Assembly: GCA_023461075.1 (NCBI GenBank) | Contig: JAEWNY010000073.1 | Location: 1 to 21,081 of the forward strand | DNA: 21,081 nt | Source: Pseudomonadota bacterium | GTDB taxonomy: Bacteria > Pseudomonadota > Gammaproteobacteria > Xanthomonadales > Xanthomonadaceae | Direction: 5' to 3' | Shown here: in pieces, positions 14,400 through 21,081 of the stretch | How the letters are laid out: the number at the start of each line of letters is the position of its first letter | Numbering within the stretch: position 1 is the first letter of the stretch | Position numbers and translations under genes: made by a program | Notes under the pieces: generated by a model | What the model was told of the DNA's origin: nothing | The model's database searches: none | The model's input: only the letters and a program-made list of their open reading frames with translations

Positions 14400-14693
14400 A
14401 TGCCGAGCGCTTATGCCCGCATTCCCACGCCTGATGGCAGCCGGTTGATCAAGCGGCTGTTGACTCATTGGGCACACAAGTTCGAAGTCGTGCTCGAGCC
14501 GGATCATGGCGAGGTAACGCTCGATGCCGATACGCATGCGACGTTCGATGCCGCTCCCGCCGAGTTGCGCGTACGCCTCGATGCCGCTGGAGCCGAACGC
14601 CTCGAGACGATCACGCGCGTGGTCGCCGACCACCTGCAACGGATGGCACGGGGCGCGACCTTGCAGATCGAATGGACCGGCGCCGACGACTGA
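14400..14693 (+). CDS. DUF2218 domain protein
   Basis: The 97-residue protein matches the DUF2218 pattern in length and in order: ARIPTPDGSRLIKRL near the N-terminus, then THWAHKF, a central EVTLDAD strand, and a C-terminal helix LETITRVVADHLQRMA before the terminal beta strand. The family is small and cytoplasmic with no established function, often encoded next to metal- or siderophore-related genes; no such neighbours are seen here. GGAG at 14390-14393 supports the start. It diverges from ispG and lies 36 bases before xseA, so the two may share a transcript, although xseA has its own possible -10 box. Confidence 0.85.
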   Translation: MPSAYARIPTPDGSRLIKRLLTHWAHKFEVVLEPDHGEVTLDADTHATFDAAPAELRVRLDAAGAERLETITRVVADHLQRMARGATLQIEWTGADD

Positions 14694-14717
14694 ATCGGTC
14701 GATTCCATCCTTGCCGT

Positions 14718-14723
14718 TAACAT
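14718..14723 (+). promoter_or_regulatory. -10-like box directly before xseA
   Basis: TAACAT ends exactly six bases before the xseA ATG at 14730, and only a run of C separates them. There is no Shine-Dalgarno sequence. A transcript from this box would be leaderless. The -35 region has no good match. Confidence 0.3.
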
Positions 14724-14729
14724 CCCCCC

Positions 14730-16058
14730 ATGGAACCGCCCAGCGAAACCCTGACCCCGAGCCAGCTCAACACACTGGCGCGCAACCTGCTGGAGGACAC
14801 CTTCCCGCTGGTGTGGATCGAGGGCGAGCTGGGCAACGTCGCCCGCCCTTCTTCCGGCCATCTCTACCTGACTTTGAAGGACGAACGCGCCCAGGTGCGG
14901 GCAGCGATGTTCAAGCCCAAGGCCTCATGGCTGAAGTTCGTCCCGCGCGAGGGCCTGCGCGTGCTGGCGCGCGGGCGTCTGACCCTGTACGAGGCGCGCG
15001 GCGAGTACCAACTGGTCCTGGATCACATGGAGGAAGCCGGCGAAGGCGCCTTGCGCCGTGCGTTCGAACAGTTGCGGGCGAAACTGCAGGCGGAAGGATT
15101 GTTCGACGATACGCGCAAGCGGGCGCTGCCTGCGTTCCCGCGGCGGATCGGCTTGCTCACCTCGCCGACCGGCGCGGCCGTGCGCGATGTGCTGTCGGTG
15201 CTGGCGCGGCGCTTCCCGCTGCTTGAAGTCGAGGTGTTGCCGGTGCCGGTGCAGGGCGCGACCGCGGCGGCGCAGGTCCGCGGAATGCTGTCACGCGCCA
15301 TTGCATCCGATCGCTACGACTTGCTGGTGTTGGCGCGCGGCGGCGGCTCGCTGGAAGACCTGTGGGCGTTCAACGACGAACAACTGGCCCGCGCGATCGC
15401 CGCTTCGCCCATCCCCGTCGTCAGCGCGATCGGCCACGAGACCGATTTCAGCTTGAGCGACTTCGCCGCCGACCTGCGCGCGCCGACGCCCTCGGTCGCG
15501 GCCGAGTTGATCGCTCTTGATGGCGTGGCGCTACTGCAGCGGCTGCGGCGGTTGCAACAGCGCCTTGATGCCCAGCAATCGCATCGATTGCGCAGCGCGA
15601 CGCAAAGACTGGACCGCGCCGCCTTGCGGCTTCACGCCAGCCGACCGCAAGCCCGACTCGCCTTGCTGCATGCGCGCGAACGCGAGGCGCGGCGTCGGCT
15701 GGATGCGGCGCTGGCCCGCAACCTGCACGCGGCGGTGGTTCGCACCCGGCACGCCGGCGCATCATTGCGCGCGCATGCGCCGGCGCACCGATTGGGGGCT
15801 TTGGCGCATCGCCTGCGCGCCCAGCGCGACCGGCCACGCGCCGCCCTGCAGGCAAAGGTGCAGTTCGAGCAGCAGCGGTTGATGGGCCTGGCGCGGGCGA
15901 TGGCCGCGATCAGCCCGCTCGCCACCGTCGCGCGCGGTTACGCCATCCTCCACCATCAGGACGGGCACCTGGTACGCAGCGTCAACGATGCGGCGAGCGG
16001 CGAGGACATCCGCGCCCAACTGGTCGATGGCGAGTTGCGCCTGCGCGTGCTGGACTGA
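14730..16058 (+). CDS. xseA: Exodeoxyribonuclease VII large subunit
   Basis: XseA with several XseB subunits makes exonuclease VII, which degrades single-stranded DNA from both ends. The 442-residue protein has the usual length and order: an N-terminal OB fold (about 10-105) with VWIEGELGN and SGHLYLTLKD, and a catalytic domain (about 125-320). The latter carries TSPTGAAVRD (145-154), ARGGGSLEDLWAFNDE (202-217), AIGHETDFSLSDFAADLRAPTPS (233-255). An Arg/Ala-rich coiled-coil region (about 265-390) follows, then a C-terminal segment with VARGYAIL. xseB is not in the window. The ATG has no ribosome site but has a -10-like box six bases upstream. Confidence 0.96.
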   Translation: MEPPSETLTPSQLNTLARNLLEDTFPLVWIEGELGNVARPSSGHLYLTLKDERAQVRAAMFKPKASWLKFVPREGLRVLARGRLTLYEARGEYQLVLDHMEEAGEGALRRAFEQLRAKLQAEGLFDDTRKRALPAFPRRIGLLTSPTGAAVRDVLSVLARRFPLLEVEVLPVPVQGATAAAQVRGMLSRAIASDRYDLLVLARGGGSLEDLWAFNDEQLARAIAASPIPVVSAIGHETDFSLSDFAADLRAPTPSVAAELIALDGVALLQRLRRLQQRLDAQQSHRLRSATQRLDRAALRLHASRPQARLALLHAREREARRRLDAALARNLHAAVVRTRHAGASLRAHAPAHRLGALAHRLRAQRDRPRAALQAKVQFEQQRLMGLARAMAAISPLATVARGYAILHHQDGHLVRSVNDAASGEDIRAQLVDGELRLRVLD

Positions 16059-16128
16059 GCACGCCTTCGCCGGGCGCTGACGGAGACCCCGCTAGATTGG
16101 CGACGATCTCGCAGCTGCCGGCATCGAC

Positions 16129-17568
16129 ATGAAGCTCAAGAAGCACTATCCGCTGTACCTGGCCAATCGGCCGACCGAATCGCGCGAACAGCTCGACGTA
16201 TTCGACAAGTACACCGGCAAGCGCGCGACCCGCGTGGCCTTCGGCGATGCCGCACTGGTGCGCAAGGCGATCGTCGCCGGCCACAAGGCGCGTGAGGCGA
16301 TGGCCGCCTTCCCGCCCGATGCACGTCGCCAGGTGCTGCTGCATTGCGTGCGCCGGTTCGAGGAACGCCGTGAGGCGCTGGCCGAGGCGCTGTGCATCGA
16401 GGCCGGCAAGCCGATCAAGGATGCGCGCGGCGAAGTCACGCGGTTGATCGAGACCTTCCAGATCGCCGCCGAGGAAGCCATCCGCATCGGTGGCGAGGTG
16501 ATCGAGCTGGGTATCGGCGAGCGCACGCGCGGCTATCGCGGCATGACCCGGCGCGTTCCGGTCGGGCTGTGCAGCTTCATCACCCCGTTCAACTTTCCTC
16601 TGAACCTGGTCGCGCACAAGGTGGCGCCGGCGATCGCCGCGGGCTGCCCGTTCGTGCTCAAGCCTGCCGCGAAGACCCCGGTCGGCGCCTTGCTGATCGG
16701 CGAGATCCTCGCCGAAACCGACCTGCCGAAGGGCGCGTTCTCGATTCTTCCCTGCTCCAACGAGGACGCCTCGCAACTGGTCGAGGACGAACGCATCGCG
16801 CTGCTGTCGTTTACCGGCGGACTGGTCGGATGGGACCTGAAAGCACGTGCCGGCAAGAAGAAGGTCACGCTGGAGCTGGGCGGCAACGCGGCCTGTATCG
16901 TCGATGCCGATCCTGGCGCGCCGCTCGACCATTTGGTCGAACGACTGGTCTTCGGCGCGTATTACCAGAGCGGCCAGAGCTGCATCAGCGTGCAACGCAT
17001 CTACGCCCATCGCGACATCCACGATGCGCTGAGAAAGAAACTGCGGGCGAAGGTGAAGTCGCTCGCGATGGGCGATCCGCGCGAGGACGCGACCTTCATC
17101 GGTCCGATGATCGACGAGGACGCCGCCAAGCGGCTTGAAAACTGGATCGACGACGCCCGCAAATCCGGCACGAAAGTGCTGGCGGGCGGCCTGCGCGCGG
17201 GCAACCTGCTGCGCGCGCACCTGCTGGAAAAGGTGCCACGCGATGGCGACCTGTACCGCAAGGAAGCCTTTGGGCCGGTCGCGTTCATCGAGCCGTTCGA
17301 TGACTTCGCTGACGCACTCGATCGCGTCAATGACAGCGATTTCGGCCTGCAGGCCGGTGTGTTCACCGCGCGGCTGGACCACGCGATGCAGGCCTGGGAC
17401 CGGTTGGAAGTGGGCGGCGTGATCATCGGCGACGTGCCGAGTTTCCGGGTCGACCACATGCCCTACGGTGGGGTGAAAGACTCTGGTCTGGGCCGCGAAG
17501 GCGTGCGCTGGGCGATTGCCGACATGACCGAGGAGCGGCTGCTGGTGCTGCGTTCAACGCCGGGCTAA
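16129..17568 (+). CDS. NAD(P)-dependent aldehyde dehydrogenase, substrate unknown
   Basis: The 479-residue protein is a complete aldehyde dehydrogenase: Asn155 in ITPFNFPLN, Lys178 in VLKPAAKTP, Glu249 in LELGGNA, and the nucleophile Cys285 in SGQSCISVQR. The C-terminal EAFGPVA and MPYGGVKDSGLGREG blocks are normal. It is not an ALDH7 enzyme and shares only the general family motifs with the gene at 7643. The nucleotide-binding motif usually written FTGS-x-x-VG reads SFTGGLVG here, with glycine in place of serine. No pathway neighbour identifies the substrate. A -10-like TAGATT at 16093-16098 may mark a promoter. The ATG at 16129 is the first in the conserved frame; its ribosome site is weak. 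Confidence 0.88.
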   Translation: MKLKKHYPLYLANRPTESREQLDVFDKYTGKRATRVAFGDAALVRKAIVAGHKAREAMAAFPPDARRQVLLHCVRRFEERREALAEALCIEAGKPIKDARGEVTRLIETFQIAAEEAIRIGGEVIELGIGERTRGYRGMTRRVPVGLCSFITPFNFPLNLVAHKVAPAIAAGCPFVLKPAAKTPVGALLIGEILAETDLPKGAFSILPCSNEDASQLVEDERIALLSFTGGLVGWDLKARAGKKKVTLELGGNAACIVDADPGAPLDHLVERLVFGAYYQSGQSCISVQRIYAHRDIHDALRKKLRAKVKSLAMGDPREDATFIGPMIDEDAAKRLENWIDDARKSGTKVLAGGLRAGNLLRAHLLEKVPRDGDLYRKEAFGPVAFIEPFDDFADALDRVNDSDFGLQAGVFTARLDHAMQAWDRLEVGGVIIGDVPSFRVDHMPYGGVKDSGLGREGVRWAIADMTEERLLVLRSTPG

Positions 17569-17634
17569 CCCCGTTTGCCGGCGGCGGCCGTTGTCATCAG
17601 GGCCACCCACTCACGCCCGGCATCGGAGCCCATC

Positions 17635-19437
17635 ATGCAACCGCAACCGCGCACCACCCTGCTCGTTCTTGCCAGTTCCATCGCGATCGTCATCGCCATC
17701 GCCGCCTGCGAATCTCAGGGTGCCCAGAACCCCAACGCCTTGCGCCCCGAACGGACTCCGCCGTCGGCGCGCGACATGGGTTTCGATTGCGATGCGCTGG
17801 CCCGCTTCGATGGCCGTGGTCGCTACGGCCACCCGACCCCCGTCATGGCCTCCCCGGCCAACGCGATGATGGAGAGCCGTGTCGATGCCGTCGCGGTGGC
17901 GCCACCCCCGCCACCTGCCGCGCCACAGAAAACGCTGACGCGCAAAGCGATGCCAAGCGTGATGCCCGCGCCGATGCCGCGTCCCTACTTCCCCAACCGC
18001 AATACCGAGAACTACCAGCACTTCGACCAGAACCCGGTCAAACGCACAGGCGAAACGCCGCTGTCGACCTTCTCGATCGATGTCGACACCGGCAGCTACA
18101 GCAACGTCCGGCGCATGTTGAACGATGGCCAGCGCCCGCCCGCCGACGCGGTGCGCGCCGAGGAGTTCATCAACTACTTCGACTACGGCTACGCAGCGCC
18201 GACGCGCCGCGATACGCCGTTCGCCGTGCGAACCGATCTGACGACATCGCCATGGAACAGCCAGCGCCAGTTGCTGATGGTCGGGATCAAGGGCTACGAA
18301 GTGCCGAAGTCGCAATTGCCGCCGGCCAACCTGGTGTTCCTGGTCGACACGTCGGGTTCGATGATGGATGCCGACAAGTTGCCGCTGGTCAAGCAGGGCC
18401 TGTGCCGGATGTTGCCGCAGTTGCGTGCCGAGGATCGCATCAGCATCGTCGCCTATGCCGGTTCCGCGGGACTGGTGTTGCCGCCGACCCGCGGCAGTGA
18501 TCGCCGCGCCATCTACGATGCGCTGGCAAGGCTTGAAGCCGGCGGCAGCACCAATGGCGGCGAAGGCATCCAGCTGGCTTATGCCGAGGCCCGCCGCGGT
18601 TTCATCAAGGGCGGCGTCAACCGCGTGCTGCTGGCCACCGATGGCGATTTCAACGTCGGCGTGTTCGATCGCCACGCGCTGGAAACGCTGGTGTCCGACC
18701 AGCGCGAATCCGGCGTGGCCCTGTCGACGCTCGGCTTCGGCACCGGCAATTACAACGACGAGATGGCCGAACGCCTGGCCGATGCCGGTGACGGCAATTA
18801 CAGCTACATCGACAGTGTGCGCGAGGCCGAACGCGTCCTGGTCCGCAACATGCAATCGACGCTGATGACGATCGCGCAGGACGTCAAGATCCAGGTCGAG
18901 TTCAATCCGGCCCAGGTCGCCGAATACTGGCTGATCGGCTACGAGAACCGCGCGTTGCGCGACGAGGATTTCGACAACGATGCGGTCGATGCCGTCGAGA
19001 TCGGCGCCGGCCACGAAGTCACCGCGCTGTACGAGATCGCGTTGGTCGGCTCGGGCGGCGAACGCCTGCCCAAGCTGCGCTATGCGAGCACCCCATCGGC
19101 GCAGGCCGGCAGCGGCGAGATCGCCAACCTCAAATTGCGCTACCAACAGCCGGGCGGATCGCCGAGCCGGCTGATCGAGCGGCCGATCCGACGCGAGCAA
19201 TTGCGTGGCGACGCCGGCCCGGATCTGCGTTTCGCCGCGGCGGTCGCCGCCTTCGCCGACCTGTTGCGCGGTGGCCGCAACATCGAGGGCTGGGATGCCG
19301 CCCGTATTCGCCAACTGGCCACGAGCGGCACGGGCAAGGATCGCGATGGCGAACGCCGCGAGTTCATCGACCTGGTGGATCGCGCCGACCGGTTGATGCG
19401 GGGCGGCACGGATCCGGACCGTGGCAGCATCGATTGA
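17635..19437 (+). CDS. VWA-domain lipoprotein, YfbK-like
   Basis: This 600-residue protein is probably a periplasmic or outer-membrane lipoprotein: a signal peptide ends in IAAC with Cys25 as lipid site. After it come a disordered stretch with a proline run (90-94), a conserved domain found before VWA in YfbK-type proteins (about 120-220), and the VWA domain (about 232-410). The VWA domain has an intact MIDAS metal site: DTSGSM (238-243), a threonine in GGSTNGGEG, and an aspartate in LATDGDFNVG. The last 180 residues match the C-terminal region of YfbK-type proteins (DUF3520-like). Function is unknown in the family. GGAG at 17625-17628 decides the ATG at 17635. A sigma factor gene follows after 88 bases. 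Confidence 0.9.
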   Translation: MQPQPRTTLLVLASSIAIVIAIAACESQGAQNPNALRPERTPPSARDMGFDCDALARFDGRGRYGHPTPVMASPANAMMESRVDAVAVAPPPPPAAPQKTLTRKAMPSVMPAPMPRPYFPNRNTENYQHFDQNPVKRTGETPLSTFSIDVDTGSYSNVRRMLNDGQRPPADAVRAEEFINYFDYGYAAPTRRDTPFAVRTDLTTSPWNSQRQLLMVGIKGYEVPKSQLPPANLVFLVDTSGSMMDADKLPLVKQGLCRMLPQLRAEDRISIVAYAGSAGLVLPPTRGSDRRAIYDALARLEAGGSTNGGEGIQLAYAEARRGFIKGGVNRVLLATDGDFNVGVFDRHALETLVSDQRESGVALSTLGFGTGNYNDEMAERLADAGDGNYSYIDSVREAERVLVRNMQSTLMTIAQDVKIQVEFNPAQVAEYWLIGYENRALRDEDFDNDAVDAVEIGAGHEVTALYEIALVGSGGERLPKLRYASTPSAQAGSGEIANLKLRYQQPGGSPSRLIERPIRREQLRGDAGPDLRFAAAVAAFADLLRGGRNIEGWDAARIRQLATSGTGKDRDGERREFIDLVDRADRLMRGGTDPDRGSID

Positions 19438-19525
19438 CACCCTGCGCCCGCTCGGCGCGCTGTCCCCACCTCGCGCCCGGCGGGCTTGCTTCACCCAGGC
19501 CTCCGCACCGCGTAGGCTGTCCGGC

Positions 19526-20095
19526 ATGGATCAGCCGCTGGACCATGCCGGAGAGGAAACGGGAGATGCCGCGTTGATGCTGGCCTATGCGGCCGGCGAT
19601 CTGGATGCGTTCACCCAGCTGTACGCGCGCCATCGCACGCCGCTCTACCGCTTCATGCTGCGGCATTTGCGCGATCCGGCGCTGGCCGACGAGATGTTCC
19701 AGGACGTCTGGCAGCGGGTCATCACCGCGCGAGCCGACTGGAAGCCGGAGGCGCCGTTCAGCGGCTGGCTGTACCGCATCGCCCACAATCGGATCAATGA
19801 CCACTGGCGCGCGCAGAAGCATCGCCCGCCCGCCCCCGGCGATGCCGAAGAGCGCATTGCCCGGATCGCCGACCACGACACGCCGGAGCGCGCGTTGTCG
19901 GAATTCGAGCAACGTCGCCGACTGCAACTGGCGTTGGCGGAACTGCCGGAGGAGCAGCGCACCGTGCTGCTGCTGCGGCTGGAGCAGGAACTGACATTGG
20001 AGGAAATCGGCGAAGCGACCGGCGTGGGTCGGGAAACGGTGAAATCGCGGTTGCGTTACGCGATGGACAAGCTTCGCGCGAGGTTGGACGAATGA
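19526..20095 (+). CDS. ECF-type RNA polymerase sigma factor
   Basis: The 189-residue protein has sigma region 2 (about residues 29-95: LYARHRTPLYRFMLRHL, then DEMFQDVWQRV and SGWLYRIAHNRINDHWR). It also has region 4 (about 134-186: LALAELPEEQRTVLLLRLEQELTLEEIGEATGVGRETVKSRL), joined by a variable linker. Regions 1.1 and 3 are absent, which defines the ECF group. The ATG at 19526 has no ribosome site; a weak TAGGCT lies seven bases before it. The stop overlaps the next gene as ATGA, the usual arrangement for a sigma/anti-sigma pair. The regulon is not known; the upstream VWA lipoprotein gene is the obvious candidate target. Confidence 0.92.
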   Translation: MDQPLDHAGEETGDAALMLAYAAGDLDAFTQLYARHRTPLYRFMLRHLRDPALADEMFQDVWQRVITARADWKPEAPFSGWLYRIAHNRINDHWRAQKHRPPAPGDAEERIARIADHDTPERALSEFEQRRRLQLALAELPEEQRTVLLLRLEQELTLEEIGEATGVGRETVKSRLRYAMDKLRARLDE

Positions 20096-21081
20096 CGATG
20101 CGACGCGATCACGGGCTGGACCAGGAAGAACGCGAGCTGGCCGCGCAGCTGGCGCGGATCGCGCCGCGTGGCGAACCCTCGGCCGCGCTGGATGCCCGCA
20201 TCCTGGCGATGGCCCAGCGTGGTGCAGGGGTTGAAGCCACACTTGGCCCGCGCCGTCGCCAGCGCTGGCCGGCGTGGCTGGCCGTGGCCGCATCGCTGAC
20301 CGCAGTCGCCGGTTTGGTATGGCGGCTCGAACCGATCCTGCATCCGGCGCCGGGCGTGCGCTACGAGGCGCCGGCCAGCGTCGCCGCCGACACCGATCCC
20401 AACGGGCAGCGCCAGCCGATCGAATACATCGGGCAGGATGCCGCCGCCGTCGCCACTGCCCCGGCGCCTCCACCTCCACCGCCCCCGATGTCCGACACAG
20501 GCCCGCAGACCGCCCCTGCTGCCACGCCTGCAGCCACCGTGCGTGCACGACAGGTCGCCGCCAAGGCCACGGCTGCCGCCGATGTATCTGCGGAAGTGGC
20601 AGCGCCCGCACCGGCGCCCGTGGAGCCTGTGGCTGCCAATGCCAGGGCCGTCAATGCGGACCGCGATATCGCCCAGGAGGTACCGCGCCGTCCCACGCCC
20701 GCCACGATCGAACCGGCCGCGACGCCTGCCGCGGTCGCTGGCGCACCAGTGCCGGTGCCACAGCCCGCCCCGACAGCCGCGCGTGCCTCCCGTGCCGCAG
20801 CCGAATCCAGGAACACGCAGGCATTGAGCGTTGAAGGCGCCAGTGTCACAATGCCGGTCCCGCCACCGGACAAGGACCGCGCCGGCTTCGACGCCAGCCC
20901 GCCGGTCACCGCCGACACTCCGGAGGTCCAGAAAGCGTGGCTGACCCGCATCCGCGAGCTGCGCGATGACGGCAAGCCCGATGAAGCGCGCACCAGCCTC
21001 AAGGCCTTCATCGAGCGTCATCCCAAGGCGGAAGTCCCGGCCGACCTCAAGCCGTTGTTGCCACCGGCGCCGACGACATCG
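20092..21081 (+). CDS. Putative anti-sigma membrane protein (cut by window end)
   Basis: The frame is open for 330 codons to the last base, so the C-terminus is missing. The first 58 residues are cytoplasmic, with an acidic/Leu-rich helix and LDARILAMA. One membrane segment follows at about 59-77 (tryptophan at both ends). Residues about 80-280 are a Pro/Ala-rich linker with a seven-proline run (126-132). The visible end (about 285-325) is helical, with the pattern AWLTRIRELRDDGKPDEA, like a tetratricopeptide unit. The topology (in, one pass, out) and the ATGA overlap with the sigma gene suggest an anti-sigma factor. The cytoplasmic part has no cysteine, so it lacks the zinc-binding anti-sigma motif. 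No enzyme motif is seen. The role is inferred from context. Confidence 0.75.
   Translation, partial: MTMRRDHGLDQEERELAAQLARIAPRGEPSAALDARILAMAQRGAGVEATLGPRRRQRWPAWLAVAASLTAVAGLVWRLEPILHPAPGVRYEAPASVAADTDPNGQRQPIEYIGQDAAAVATAPAPPPPPPPMSDTGPQTAPAATPAATVRARQVAAKATAAADVSAEVAAPAPAPVEPVAANARAVNADRDIAQEVPRRPTPATIEPAATPAAVAGAPVPVPQPAPTAARASRAAAESRNTQALSVEGASVTMPVPPPDKDRAGFDASPPVTADTPEVQKAWLTRIRELRDDGKPDEARTSLKAFIERHPKAEVPADLKPLLPPAPTTS

Noticed and set aside
15982..17457. 491-codon minus-strand open frame over the aldehyde dehydrogenase gene
   Set aside because: Shadow of the dehydrogenase reading frame; composition is His/Arg/Ala-rich with no motif.
19486..19518. TTGCTT ... TAGGCT as a sigma-gene promoter
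   Set aside because: The spacer is 21 bases and the -10 matches only three consensus bases; not strong enough to list as a promoter.
17611..19527. 638-codon minus-strand open frame over the VWA gene
   Set aside because: Shadow frame; the plus-strand protein has a signal peptide, a lipid cysteine and a full MIDAS site.

Overview
The window is a gene-dense, high-GC stretch of bacterial chromosome, by eye about two thirds G+C. It looks like a gammaproteobacterium of the Xanthomonas/Lysobacter group (Lysobacteraceae). Four things suggest this: the dapA-bamC / gcvR-bcp neighbourhood shared with Enterobacteria, the Cys47/Cys83 pattern of the Bcp peroxiredoxin, the domain style of the sigma / putative anti-sigma pair, and several genes whose -10-like box sits only 6-7 bases before the ATG. 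The species call is inference. No insertion sequence, prophage, integrase or CRISPR array is visible. No gene-free stretch exceeds 300 bases; the longest is the first 216 bases.

Layout. (1) fdxA (7Fe-8S ferredoxin, +) converges on dapA-bamC (-) across a two-way terminator. (2) dapA and gcvR diverge from overlapping promoters, and gcvR runs into bcp, which ends in a strong terminator. (3) A tightly packed + strand run holds a PIN-PhoH ATPase, a 90-residue membrane protein, a DUF1275 membrane protein, thiD and an alpha/beta hydrolase. (4) tRNA-Arg(CCT) lies 26 bases before an ALDH7-family dehydrogenase (amaB-like), followed by pyrD, murB and an EamA transporter. The last three overlap or nearly touch. 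(5) On the - strand, ispG overlaps a PAP2 phosphatase gene by about 41 bases. (6) On the + strand come a DUF2218 protein, xseA and a second aldehyde dehydrogenase. (7) The window ends in a VWA-domain lipoprotein, an ECF-type sigma factor and a membrane protein that looks like its anti-sigma factor and runs off the end.

Most genes are housekeeping: lysine and peptidoglycan precursors (dapA, murB), pyrimidine (pyrD), thiamine (thiD), isoprenoids (ispG), outer-membrane assembly (bamC), DNA repair (xseA) and peroxide defence (bcp). The least explained part is the right-hand VWA / sigma / membrane-protein module, which has the organisation of a cell-surface signalling system. Other points of interest are the face-to-face dapA/gcvR promoters, the ispG-PAP2 overlap and the tRNA-amaB junction.
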